Shown in pieces: positions 31,791 to 42,000 of a DNA stretch of 64,000 nucleotides. The notes below the pieces were generated by a model that searched no databases, had not been told where the DNA came from, and saw only the letters and a list, made by a program, of their open reading frames with translations. The stretch comes from Pyrinomonadaceae bacterium (GTDB lineage: Bacteria > Acidobacteriota > Blastocatellia > Pyrinomonadales > Pyrinomonadaceae), in the NCBI GenBank assembly GCA_014534425.1, contig JACVRN010000015.1:1-64000 (forward strand). Direction: 5' to 3'. Made by a program: the position numbers and the translations under genes. Position 1 is the first letter of the stretch, and each line of letters begins with the position of its first letter.

Positions 31791-32387
31791 ATGAAGCATT
31801 ACGGTTTGGCGCGGGGCTTCCGCCACGCTGGCTTGGCGGTTGCGCTCCTTCTGCTCGCGCTCATGAGCGCGGCTGCTCCCGCACGCATGGCGGAGACGCC
31901 TCCGGGCGTCACCATCAAAAACTTCGGAAAGGTCACAGACCACTACTATCGTGGCTCGCAACCCACGCGCGAAGAGTTTGAGCAACTGAAGAAGCTTGGG
32001 ATAAAAAGCATCATAGACCTGCGTAAAGATAACGTGCGGGAAGAAGCCGGTTGGGTCAAGGCTTTAGGCATGCAGTATTTCAACATCCCGCTCAAGTCCA
32101 GCGTCTCGCCGACCGACGAACAGACGGACTACTTCCTGGGGCTGGTCAATAACCCCGCGAACTGGCCCGTCTACATTCACTGCAAGGGCGGGCGACATCG
32201 CACCGGCGCGCTGACCGCCGTTTACAGAATTACTCAGCAGGGCTGGACTGCCGACCAGGCTTTTCAGGAGATGAAGGAGTACGACTTCAATAGCGGTTTC
32301 TTCGGCGGGCCAGTAGCGCAGAAGAAGTACGTCTATGCCTTCTACGAGCGCTATCTCGTATCGAAGGCAGCCAGCAGTCAAAAGTAA
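31791..32387 (+). CDS. Secreted tyrosine/dual-specificity phosphatase-like protein
   Basis: HCKGGRHRTG matches HCx5R(S/T)G; N-terminal signal from MKHYGLARGFRHAGLAVALLLLALMSAAAPA. Confidence 0.85.
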   Translation: MKHYGLARGFRHAGLAVALLLLALMSAAAPARMAETPPGVTIKNFGKVTDHYYRGSQPTREEFEQLKKLGIKSIIDLRKDNVREEAGWVKALGMQYFNIPLKSSVSPTDEQTDYFLGLVNNPANWPVYIHCKGGRHRTGALTAVYRITQQGWTADQAFQEMKEYDFNSGFFGGPVAQKKYVYAFYERYLVSKAASSQK

Positions 32388-32398
32388 AGCTAGATTCA

Positions 32399-32476
32399 AA
32401 CAGGGATAGACAGGATAGAGAGGATAAAAGAGAAAGCTTGCTTCTTCTTTATCCTCTCTATCCTGTCTATCCCTGT
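32399..32476. repeat. Dispersed palindrome copy
   Basis: AACAGGGATAGACAGGATAGAGAGGATAAA ... TTTATCCTCTCTATCCTGTCTATCCCTGTT. Confidence 0.88.
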
Positions 32477-32480
32477 TAAT

Positions 32481-35153
32481 TTATTTGCTAGCCCCTTCAA
32501 TCGATTGTGCGCCCGGATTACCTGTTCGCCGCATGAGTTCATCGAAGCGCGGGTCAGAGCGCAAGGGGTCTAGCTGCGGGTCTGTGGGGAGCCAGCAAGT
32601 CCACGCGTCACCTATGTTGACGGCCTCTTCAATAAGCGCGAGCGCACGCTCATGCTCATTCAGGCAACAGTAGACAAGGGCCAGGCAGTAGGGCGAGACA
32701 TAGCGCGTGCGTGACATTTCATCAAGCCGCTTGAGGGTGTCGCGCGCTTCATCGACAAGGCCCGCGCAGGCATGGGCGGCTGCGAGGCCGGTCAGATAAA
32801 GCTGCCCGTCGCCCGCCAACTCGACCGCCTTTTTCGCCTGAGCGATGGCCTCTTCATGCAGCCCCACGCACCTCAAGGCCCAGCTACAGACGATGCGACC
32901 GTAACCGAAGTGCGGCTCTGATTCTATTACCTTGCGATAGATGGCAAGGGCTTCGTCAAGTCTGCGCGAGTGGTAATAGCCCCACGCCAGAGACATGTAG
33001 GTGAGCGGCGAGACAGGGTCAAGCGCGAGCGCGCGATGAACTTCCCTGAAGGCTTCGTCAAAGCGCGCCTCCTGCATGAGCGTAAAGGCGTACCAGTTGT
33101 GGGCCGTGGCGCTGTTGTTATTAAGCTCTATGGCGCGCAGGTGATACTCTTCGGCGGCAATCCAATCGAAGTCGTGACAGACGGTAGCAAACGCCAGCGC
33201 CGCGTATCCTTCCGACAGCTTGTCGTCGAGCGCAACGGCCCGCTCGGCAGCCTCCTTCGCCGCCGCAGAGCTTTCTGCAAAGGGCATGATGCCGTAGATG
33301 CCCAGGAAGATGTAGTAGTCAGCGATGCCTGCGTAGGCGAGCGCGTAATCGGGGTCGTGCGCTATGGCTCGGTAGTAATCCTGAAGCGATTTGGCAAAGC
33401 CTTCTTCGGTCAAACTATGAAAGTGATAGCGCCCGCGAAGATAGGCTTCAAAGGCTTGCGCGTTGTTCGTGCCGCGCTTGGCGAGTTGCTGCTGCTCTTC
33501 GCCCGTGAGGCGCGGAATAAGCGCAACGGCCACCTGCTCTGAGATTAAATCTTCAAGCAGGAGCACGTCCGTCAGCTTCTCGTCGAACTTTCCGGCCCAA
33601 CGCGCCGCCTCGTCGCGCACGCTCAGAAGCTGAACGGTGACGCGAAGTGTGTCGCCCACGCGACGAAGATTCCCGTCAACGACGTAATCAACGCCCAGGC
33701 GACGACCCGCCTGAAAGGGGCCGCCCTCCTTGCTGTACTGCAACACGCTGCTGGTCGGCCTGACCACCAGGCGGCGCACGTTCGAGAGGCGTGTGATGAG
33801 CGCGTCCGCCAGCCCCACGCTCAGATACTCGTCTCCCGTATCGTCGTCGTCACGACGAACGCTCATCAGCTTAAAAGGCAGAACCGCGACCGAAAGCTCG
33901 CTGGTCTTTGCGCCCGTAGTCGCGCTCTCGCTTTTTGTGTACGGCGGAAGGTAAGCGGGCGCAACCACGGGCAGCCCTTCCAGGTAACGCACGATGTCGT
34001 CGCGCAACTCGCCCGCAGAAGCATAGCGGTCTTCAGGCGCTTTCCTCAGAGCCTTGAGAGTGATGCGGTCAAGGCTGCCCGCCAGTTGACGGCTCAGGCT
34101 TTCAGGCGTCTCGCAGCGCAACTCGCACAGGTGTCCTATCGTCGCGGCATCCTGACTGACGTACGCAACCGTCATCAGATTGTTTGAGCGCGTCACGGCC
34201 ACGCTAGGCTGCTCAGGCTCCTCTTCGCTGATGACCCTAGCCATCTCGTGAAGCTGTCGGCTGCGAAAGTTGTAGGGGCGATGCCCCGTCAACAGTTCAT
34301 AAAGCAGCACGCCTAAAGAATAAACGTCGCTCAGGAAAGTGACGGGCGCGCCTTGCACCTGTTCCGGGCTTGCGTAATCAACCGTCATCAAGCGCATTGA
34401 AGTAGCAGTCTGCGGTGCAGTGTCGGAAGCCAACTCGGAATCCAACAGCTTCGCTATCCCGAAGTCAAAAAGCTTCGGCACGCCGTCTTCTGTCACAAGG
34501 ATGTTCGAAGGCTTGATGTCTCTGTGTATGACCTTCTTGCGATGCGCGTAGTCCACGGCCTCGCAGACCTGACAGAAGAGACGCAGGCGCTCTTGCAGAT
34601 TAAGGCGACGTGAATCGCAGTAAGCATAGATGGGCTGGCCTTCTATGTACTCCATGACAAAGTAGGGTTGGCCTGAAGGGGTCGCTCCGCCGTCCAGGAG
34701 CCGCGCAATGTTGGGATGATCCAGAGCCGCGAGGATTCTTCTTTCGTGACGAAAGCGGCGCAGGACAAAGTCTGTGTCCATGCCGCGTTTGATGACCTTG
34801 ATGGCGACGCGTCTCTGGAACGTGTTGTCGGCGCGCTCGGCCAGATAGACCGCGCCCATGCCGCCGCGCCCTATCTCGCGCTCTATCTTGTACGCGCCAA
34901 GGTGCTGGCCTATGAGCGAGTCGCCTTCGCCGTCCAGAAGATTAGCCAGTTCGTGAAGGCCGCTTCGTTCGTACAGTGGGTCGTCCAGAAAGTCTCCGGC
35001 CTCTTCGTGCTGTGTGAGAAGCCGCTCGACCTCGCGGCGCAGCGAGTCATCACCGGCACAGGCCTTCGTGACATACTGCTCGCGTTCCGAGGGCGCGAGG
35101 TCAAGCGCCGTCTGGAAAATCTCTTCAATGTCTCGCCAACGTTCGGATGACAT
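32481..35153 (-). CDS. Ser/Thr protein kinase with C-terminal TPR region
   Basis: IGRGGMGAVYLAERADNTFQRRVAIKVIKRG, VIHRDIKPSNILVTEDGVPKLFDFGIAKLL, then a TolB/FlgO-like segment and TPRs. Confidence 0.93.
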   Translation of the reverse strand: MSSERWRDIEEIFQTALDLAPSEREQYVTKACAGDDSLRREVERLLTQHEEAGDFLDDPLYERSGLHELANLLDGEGDSLIGQHLGAYKIEREIGRGGMGAVYLAERADNTFQRRVAIKVIKRGMDTDFVLRRFRHERRILAALDHPNIARLLDGGATPSGQPYFVMEYIEGQPIYAYCDSRRLNLQERLRLFCQVCEAVDYAHRKKVIHRDIKPSNILVTEDGVPKLFDFGIAKLLDSELASDTAPQTATSMRLMTVDYASPEQVQGAPVTFLSDVYSLGVLLYELLTGHRPYNFRSRQLHEMARVISEEEPEQPSVAVTRSNNLMTVAYVSQDAATIGHLCELRCETPESLSRQLAGSLDRITLKALRKAPEDRYASAGELRDDIVRYLEGLPVVAPAYLPPYTKSESATTGAKTSELSVAVLPFKLMSVRRDDDDTGDEYLSVGLADALITRLSNVRRLVVRPTSSVLQYSKEGGPFQAGRRLGVDYVVDGNLRRVGDTLRVTVQLLSVRDEAARWAGKFDEKLTDVLLLEDLISEQVAVALIPRLTGEEQQQLAKRGTNNAQAFEAYLRGRYHFHSLTEEGFAKSLQDYYRAIAHDPDYALAYAGIADYYIFLGIYGIMPFAESSAAAKEAAERAVALDDKLSEGYAALAFATVCHDFDWIAAEEYHLRAIELNNNSATAHNWYAFTLMQEARFDEAFREVHRALALDPVSPLTYMSLAWGYYHSRRLDEALAIYRKVIESEPHFGYGRIVCSWALRCVGLHEEAIAQAKKAVELAGDGQLYLTGLAAAHACAGLVDEARDTLKRLDEMSRTRYVSPYCLALVYCCLNEHERALALIEEAVNIGDAWTCWLPTDPQLDPLRSDPRFDELMRRTGNPGAQSIEGASK

Positions 35154-35187
35154 AAAAAGCCGGGGATGAAAACAAGGGATGAAGAAA

Positions 35188-35250
35188 AGATTGATTCATT
35201 GGTTCATCGGTTCATTGATTCAATGAAGAAATGAAGAAATGAATCAATCT
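35188..35250. repeat. TTCATTG-rich palindrome at the 3' end of the sigma-factor gene
   Basis: AGATTGATTCATT ... AATGAATCAATCT; inner sequence resembles the loop of the copy at 59112-59219. Confidence 0.65.
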
Positions 35251-35813
35251 CCTTTCATCCTTCCGTAGAGCCAGGCGCGGGCCATGCGCCAGTGCCGCTT
35301 GACGGTGACAGCCGCTACGCCCAGCACTTCAGCCGTCTCTTCGGCTGACAGGCCGCCGAAGTAACGCAACTCGACTATGCGCGCCTTCTGCTCGTCAATC
35401 TCGGCCAGATCCGTCAGAGCTTCGTCCAGGGCTATCAACTCGCTGCTGCGTTCGACCGCTTTGTCAATGTTATCTTCAAGTGAGAGCTTCTGAAAATCCG
35501 CGCCGCGCTTGCCTGCGTTGTGCGCTCGCGCGTGGTCTACCAGTATGCGCCGCATCATCTGAGCCGAGACGCCGAAGAAGTGCGCGCGGTTCTGCCAGTT
35601 GGCGCGCGTCTGGTCAATCATACGCAGGTAAGCTTCGTGAACCAGGGCCGTAGGCTGTAGCGTGTGGTCGGGCCGCTCACGCCGCAGGTAATTGGCCGCA
35701 AGGCTTCGCAGTTCATCGTAGATGAGCGGCAGTAGCGCGTCAACTGCGGCGCGATTGCCGTTCGACAACTCCAGCAGCAGTTGCGTAATCTCTTTTGAAC
35801 CAGCCTCGGCCAC
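35244..35813 (-). CDS. ECF-type RNA polymerase sigma factor
   Basis: HTLQPTALVHEAYLRMIDQTRANWQNRAHFFGVSAQMMRRILVDHARA...RYFGGLSAEETAEVLGVAAVTVKRHWRMARAWL. Confidence 0.92.
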   Translation of the reverse strand: MAEAGSKEITQLLLELSNGNRAAVDALLPLIYDELRSLAANYLRRERPDHTLQPTALVHEAYLRMIDQTRANWQNRAHFFGVSAQMMRRILVDHARAHNAGKRGADFQKLSLEDNIDKAVERSSELIALDEALTDLAEIDEQKARIVELRYFGGLSAEETAEVLGVAAVTVKRHWRMARAWLYGRMKGD

Positions 35814-35928
35814 CTTCGAAAGCTTCCGTCTCTCAGAGTAAATTCGGCAACAGTATAAACAAAATCGGTTTGCCGGGAAATTCTTTGCCGCAAGAGTAGC
35901 GGTTCAGTTTGAATCTTCTTTCTAAATA

Positions 35929-35972
35929 CAGATGTTCCCGAGCCGAGCAGGAGCAGGGATCGGGAACATCTG
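35929..35972 (-). terminator. Possible terminator/attenuator hairpin after the radical SAM-WD40 genes
   Basis: Perfect 13-bp arms CAGATGTTCCCGA / TCGGGAACATCTG separated by 18 nt. Confidence 0.45.
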
Positions 35973-36020
35973 TGCGTTTAAGTTTTAATGAAGAACGAGG
36001 TCTTTACAGTCAGGCCATTC

Positions 36021-37067
36021 TTACATGCAGTTGCAGGTGCAGACTTCGCCGGGGCCTGGGCGGGTGCCGCAGGGAACCGTTCGGGTGCTGCTGCTTCCTC
36101 TGGAGCGTACCCTGTAGCCGCCCCCGCCTCTGCTACTGCTGCTGCTGCCGTAGCTGCGGCTTCTTCTGCGGCGGCGACGCCTGCGGCGTGTCTGAGCCAG
36201 ATTGAGGAAGAGAAGCTTTCCGTTGCTGAAGCCTGCGGTCAATAGCTGGCCGTCGGGCGACAGCGCCACGGCCTGAAGCGTGGCCTTTGATATTTCGCCA
36301 GTGGATTTGGCTTCGTTCTCCTTAATCATGTCGGACAATTCATCGGCAGCTATGCTGTCAACTGAGCCGTTGTTCCAGACGGTGATGGCTCCCTCGCTTG
36401 AGACTGCGGCGAGGGTCTTCCCGTTCGAGGTCATAGCCAGAAGCTCAACGTCACCGGCCTCAAGCTTTCTCTCGGCGAGCGTCCTGTCCTCTGACAGCGA
36501 CCACATGTAAATATCTTTCCCTGCGGCGCAGGCCAGATTACTGCCGTCGGGCGTGACGGTGATAGCGCTCACGGGTCGGCTCCCAAGCTTGCTTCGCAAT
36601 CCGGCAGGCAGGCTTCCTTCGCTGAGCGCGAGCATCATGAAATGGTCGGCATTGGACTTTTGCCCGTGGCCGCCTTCCTTGAAGGCGTGGGCGTTGTTCA
36701 GGCTCTTGTCCACGCTCCTGGTGCTCAGGAGTTCTGCGTCGGGCAGAGACCAGAGCGAGATTGTGTCGGAGTCAGAGATGGAGACAAGGTTCTTGCCGTC
36801 GGGCGTGATGCCCAGAGACATGACGCCCTCTCCGGCTGTCTTGAGCGAGGCGTTGATGGATTTCAGAAACGGCATAGCGGAAGTCCGCTCGTAACCAATA
36901 GAGACGAACAGAGCCGCAGCAGCCGCGCTGATGCCCGCCCCTAAAAAGCCACGGCGGTTAAAGTGCGCGTCCTGTTGTGTGTCGTTCACCGAAACTATTT
37001 CCGGCGACTCACCCGCATCTCTTTCAGAGACGCGACTGAGCTTGAATTGCGGTTTCTCTGAGTTCAT
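36021..37067 (-). CDS. Tat-signal WD40-repeat protein with C-terminal Arg9/Ser/Gly-rich tail ending VCTCNCM; candidate modified-peptide precursor
   Basis: NRRGFLGAGISAAAAALF Tat-like motif; about four WD40-like repeats; tail RRRRRRRRRSRSYGSSSSSRGGGGYRVRSRGSSSTRTVPCGTRPGPGEVCTCNCM, checked by reverse-complement translation. Confidence 0.85.
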   Translation of the reverse strand: MNSEKPQFKLSRVSERDAGESPEIVSVNDTQQDAHFNRRGFLGAGISAAAAALFVSIGYERTSAMPFLKSINASLKTAGEGVMSLGITPDGKNLVSISDSDTISLWSLPDAELLSTRSVDKSLNNAHAFKEGGHGQKSNADHFMMLALSEGSLPAGLRSKLGSRPVSAITVTPDGSNLACAAGKDIYMWSLSEDRTLAERKLEAGDVELLAMTSNGKTLAAVSSEGAITVWNNGSVDSIAADELSDMIKENEAKSTGEISKATLQAVALSPDGQLLTAGFSNGKLLFLNLAQTRRRRRRRRRSRSYGSSSSSRGGGGYRVRSRGSSSTRTVPCGTRPGPGEVCTCNCM

Positions 37068-37108
37068 AGCAGGCTCTCCTTAGACTGGTTCTTGGGGCTA
37101 ATGAAATT

Positions 37109-38479
37109 TCACGGGGCAGACCAGAAGACGCCCCCGGACTCGCTGATTTTGGCGAGTATTTGGTCTTTGGTTAATTCACGTATGATGTGGCAACGGTCGG
37201 AGCCAGCAAACTCTCCAGGCCCGTTGACCGTCAGCGATTTGTGATAACAATCGCCCGCGCATGTCCACTTGGCAAAGCAGCCCTGACAATATTCACGGTG
37301 CTGGACGGCTTGATTCCGCAGATTATTCAGGACGGGCAGGTTGAATCTATACCCCCTGGTTTGAGAGTCGGGCTGACCGTAAAAGAAGGTCTTGGCCCAG
37401 GTGTTGTCTTCCGAGAACACTTCGTAGCAGGCCGAAACGTTTCCGTCCGGGCTGAGCGCAAAGCTGTCCTTGGTGATGCCGCAGAAATGGTTCGTCAAGG
37501 TTCCAAGGCGCGCTGCCGAGAAATAAAGTTCGTGGCCGTGGGCATGAGCGCGCTCCTGAGCGGCGCGGAAAGCCGTGATGAATTCCTCCGTGTCGGCAGA
37601 AGGCGCATGCTCCCAACGCCCAATCTGATACGCTGGCTCGGCCTGTATCTTCGAGGGATGAAAGTTCGAGCAGATGAACTCTATGGCTGCGGGCAACGAA
37701 GGTATCTGCTCCAGTGTCACCGTCACACGCAGGCCGTAACGAAATCCCGCCTCGTCGAATCTGCGTATGGTGTGCATGACCCGCTCGCTTGAGCTTTGGC
37801 CCAAAACGGTTGGACGGTTCCTGTCGTGCGCTTCCGGCAGTCCGTCGAAAGAGATGGTGGCACCGTTCAGGTTACTCGTAATCCAATCTATCTGCGCGTC
37901 CGTCAACACTCCGTTGCTGCCCGTGAAAGCCTGCACCTTCAGACCCAACTCCGCAGCCTTTTGTCGCGCGTAATCCAGCGATTCGGTCATGACGCGCCAG
38001 TTGACCGTAGGTTCTCCGCCGCCGTGATAGGTGATTGAGATAGAGTCCTCTTTTCGCTTCAAGGCGTTCGCTGCTATGAAGTCTATGCCGCGCTTGGCTA
38101 TCTCGACGTTCATGACTTTCGTGGGCGTGTCGCCAGCCGAAGCATAGCAGTAAGTGCAGCGAAGATTACAGGCCGTGGTCAAAAAGAGCGTGGCCGACGT
38201 TGGCTCAGGGTTGCCACTGAAAGATGTTATGGGCAGAGTTTCAGAGCCTGCGTCCAGAATCTTCAGTTGCCGCAGAAACTCCACAAGCGAATTGTCCGGG
38301 TCTGCGCTTTCATCAAACACGCCCTCTTGCAGGTCTGCCAGAAAGTTGACGACTCTGGAATTAGCCACAAAGGCTGCGCGACGCAAAGGGGCGTAAACGA
38401 TGTAACGGTCTGTCTCAAGCGGGATGACGAAAATCTCTGCGGAGACAACCGGTGTATCTTTGGAGTGTAGCATCGCCAT
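37109..38479 (-). CDS. Radical SAM/SPASM domain protein, peptide-maturase-like
   Basis: TTACNLRCTYCYA (CxxxCxxC); SPASM-type cysteines CGITKDSFALSPDGNVSACYEVF...YCQGCFAKWTCAGDC. Confidence 0.92.
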   Translation of the reverse strand: MAMLHSKDTPVVSAEIFVIPLETDRYIVYAPLRRAAFVANSRVVNFLADLQEGVFDESADPDNSLVEFLRQLKILDAGSETLPITSFSGNPEPTSATLFLTTACNLRCTYCYASAGDTPTKVMNVEIAKRGIDFIAANALKRKEDSISITYHGGGEPTVNWRVMTESLDYARQKAAELGLKVQAFTGSNGVLTDAQIDWITSNLNGATISFDGLPEAHDRNRPTVLGQSSSERVMHTIRRFDEAGFRYGLRVTVTLEQIPSLPAAIEFICSNFHPSKIQAEPAYQIGRWEHAPSADTEEFITAFRAAQERAHAHGHELYFSAARLGTLTNHFCGITKDSFALSPDGNVSACYEVFSEDNTWAKTFFYGQPDSQTRGYRFNLPVLNNLRNQAVQHREYCQGCFAKWTCAGDCYHKSLTVNGPGEFAGSDRCHIIRELTKDQILAKISESGGVFWSAP

Positions 38480-38768
38480 AAAATTTACCCGTTGATCTGG
38501 TATCGAGTGGCCGGATGGAAATCGCGCGGCCCGATTGAAATGAACCGAGTTGAGAAACGGTAATACGGGTTAAGAGAGAAAGCCGGTTAATTAAATCTTC
38601 GGAAGTCGCCCGAAGCGAACTGGAACGGGTGCGGAATAAACGGAAAATAGTTGACTGACCAAACTCTTGTTTCCGTCGAACAGCGCAAAGAATATTCCTA
38701 AGAGTTATGCTAAGTCAATGCTTTTTCGTTACACCGAATGGAAAGAAAATTCTTCGTTTTAATTACTG

Positions 38769-38797
38769 TTGACACCTTCAGAACGTCAAGCTACCAT
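38769..38797 (+). promoter_or_regulatory. Possible sigma70-type promoter upstream of the FHA-ABC gene
   Basis: TTGACA - 17 nt - TACCAT. Confidence 0.3.
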
Positions 38798-39032
38798 ACG
38801 CGGCGTTAACTTTTGGCGTGCTGACCTTGAAATCTTTCTGCTGACGCTGCCGCGAGAGCCTTACTACCTGTTTAGCGGTCTTAAAATTCACGCCGATAAA
38901 TGTCCATGAATCAGCACCGTTGATGCCTTTCCATCAACCTTTTTCGCCATCAGCAGGAACGGTTAATCCGTCAGTCTCGCGCCATCCATAAGCTTCTCAA
39001 ACATAACTCTGCCAGAAAGCGAAGAGTGAGGC

Positions 39033-42000
39033 ATGAAAATCTTTCTTGCTGAAGAGCGCGACGGAAAGGCGCATGGCGAGCACGGCTTCGAGCGTTCAGT
39101 CATCAAGGTCGGGCGCGACAAGAAGGACTGTCAGATTATTTTCGATGATGCCAAGTGGCCTATGGTCTCGCGCCGCCACGCGGAGATACGCCTGGAGAAG
39201 GGGCGCTACCTGCTCGTCGACAACAACTCTACGCAGGGCACATACGTCGACGGAAAAATCATCAAGCAGCCCGTGGAGCTAAAGGCAGGGGCGCGCATAC
39301 AGTTCGGCCCGAACGGCCCCAAACTCTGTGTCGTCAGAATAGAACAGCCCGTAGTCTCCACCGCGCCGTCACCGCCCCAGCCTCAACAGCCGCAGCCACA
39401 GCCGCCCGCAGCTAAAGCGCAGCCGCAACCGAAACCGCAGCCACAACAACCTGCTGTAGCGCAGCAACCGCCGAAAGTTGCTCCACAGCCTCCCGCGCCT
39501 CAACAGCCGCCGCAACAGCAACGACCGCAGCAACCTCAGCCACAAGCACCGCAGCCGCAGGCGCAGGTGCCGCAGCCGGTGCAGCCGCAGCCTGCGCCGA
39601 AAGCCCCGGCTCAAAAAACGCCCGCTCCGAAAACGCCCGCGCAGGTTTCTCAGCTTCCGTCCATCGAATGGATTAACGATGTGACGGGACAGCTACAGCG
39701 CTTTCAAATCAGCACAGACCTGACGCGCATAGGCCGAGACCTCAACATGGATGTCAGGTTCGAGGGCAGCGCGGCGGTCGTCTCAAGGCAGCATGCCGAG
39801 ATTAAGCGCAACAACGGCCAGTTCGTGCTCATAGATAAGGGAAGCTTCAACGGCACCTATCACAACAGCAAGCGCATCACTGCGGAGACGCCCTTGCGCG
39901 ACGGCGACCGCATACAGCTTGGCATAGGCGGCCCCATCTGTCTCTTCAGAGACCCCGCGCACCCTGCAACGCATCCCGCGCCGACTCCTGCTCCTGCACA
40001 GCAAGCCGCCGCGCCTCCTGCGGGACAGCAGCAGCCTACAATCCTTGCGCCGACCTCTTCGCCCGCGATACAGCAGCCCGCGAGCGGAGGCGTGCACCTA
40101 GACCTCATAGACGAAGAGAGCTTCGACAGAAAGCCACAGATACAGGTGGGCCGCGCTCCCGGCAATGACATACAGCTCGAAGGGCTTCAAATCTCCAACC
40201 GCCACGCGCGCATCTCGCGCGAAAGCCTGGGCGTCTTCATAGAAGATTTAGGCTCTACCAACGGCGTCTATGTCAACGGCACGCGCATCACTACAAAGGT
40301 GCAGCTAAACCCTGACGCGGTGGTACAGATTGGCCCCTTTCTCTTCCAGATAGATTCGCAGCGCGTGGCCGTCTACGACACGCGCGCCAAAACTAGAATA
40401 GACGTGAAAGGCGTCACCAAGGTTGTGCGTAATCGTTCGGGCGCAGGCACCATCAAGCTGCTGGACGATATAGACCTCGTCATACAGCCTAACGAGTTCG
40501 TAGGCTTGCTCGGCCCTTCGGGCGCTGGCAAATCCACTCTCATGGACGCCTTGAATGGCATGCGCCCCGCGACCTCCGGCAACGTGCTGGTCAATAACCT
40601 AGACCTCTATCAGCACTTCGACTCGCATAAGCAATCCATAGGCTACGTGCCGCAGGACGACATCATTCACAGAGAATTGACCGTCTACCGCACCCTTTAT
40701 TACGTGGCCTATCTCAGACTGTCGCGCGACGTGACCGAGCCTGAGATTGATATGCTCGTCGGCCAGGTCATGGATGTCACAGGGTTATCAGAAAGAAGAG
40801 ACGTGCCCGTCGGGCAACTCTCAGGCGGTCAAAGAAAGAGAGTCTCCATCGCCGTAGAGTTGATAACAAAGCCATCGGTTATCTTCCTCGACGAGCCGAC
40901 TTCTGGATTAGACCCGGCGACGGAAGAGAAGATAATGAAGCTCTTCCGGCAGATAGCTGAAAGCGGGAGAACGGTAATCCTGACGACTCACGCGATGGAG
41001 AACGTCAGGCTCTTTGACAAAATCGTGGTTCTGATGAGGGGGAAGTTAGTCTGGTACGGTGCGCCGCACGAAGCCCTGCAACACGTCAAGGCTAGCAGCT
41101 TCAAAGACCTCTACGACAAGCTTGAGGCTCAAATCGCGGACGAGATAAATAGGCTTCCGCCGCTCCCCGCGAACGCCGCGCCTCAACAGCTACAGGCTCG
41201 CAAACAAGAGAAGGAGCAGATTGCCGAAAAGGTAGCCGAAGGCTGGAAGGCTCGTTTTAAGCAGACGGAGCAGTACAAGCGTTTAATACAGCAACCACTG
41301 GCGCAGGTGACTACGCAGTCGGCAAGCGCAGTAGTCACAGCGCCGCGCCGTCACACCGTCACCGACCGCATCTGGCAATGGAAGACTCTAGCCCAGCGTT
41401 ACTACGAAGTGCTGAGCCGAGACAAGCTGAACCTGCTGATTCTCTTCGGGCAGGCTCCCATTATAGCTATCCTGACCGCATTGGTGGTCGGCGCGAAAAG
41501 CCCGCGCGACTTTCCATACTTTATGCTCGCGCTCGTGGCTATCTGGTTCGGCACCTCAATCGCCGCACGTGAAATCATACGCGAGCGCGCCATCTACAAC
41601 CGCGAAAGGATGGTCAACCTCGGCATACTCCCCTACATAGGCTCAAAGCTTCTGGTGCTCTCTGTCATAGTCGGCGTGCAATGCGTGTTGCTCTTCCTCA
41701 TGCTCAAGCTCTTCGGCCTGGTAGGGTGGATGAAGATGCCGGGAGAGTTTTACGGGCTGCCCCAGCTTGCGTTGATGATACTGACGGGAATGGTGGGCAT
41801 CGCTATCGGGCTGTTCATCTCCGCGCTGGTGAAAACAAGTGAGATGGCTACGAGCCTAGTGCCTCTGATTCTGATTCCGCAGATTCTCTTCTCTGGACTG
41901 GTCGGCGTGCCCAAGGGAGTCTCGAAGTATGTAGGCGTATTGATGCCCGCGACCTGGTCTTTCGACGGGATGAAGAGGCTCTCTGCCCTGGATGTGCTGC

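Noticed and set aside
34270-34295. GTAGGGGCGATGCCCC palindrome-like sequence
   Set aside because: Inside the kinase domain coding LLTGHRPYNF, a conserved position; probably coincidental.
36120-36180. CTG/GCC trinucleotide-like run suggesting a microsatellite
   Set aside because: Codons vary within the run and it encodes the Ser/Arg tail; no uniform repeat unit.
35909-36245. Ala- and Cys-rich plus-strand ORFs over the WD40 protein tail
   Set aside because: Shadow frames of the Arg/Ser/Gly-rich tail; the minus-strand frame has Tat signal, WD40 repeats and the CTCNCM end.
39369-39614. Arg/Leu-rich minus-strand ORF
   Set aside because: Mirror of the Pro/Gln-rich linker of the FHA-ABC gene; composition artefact.
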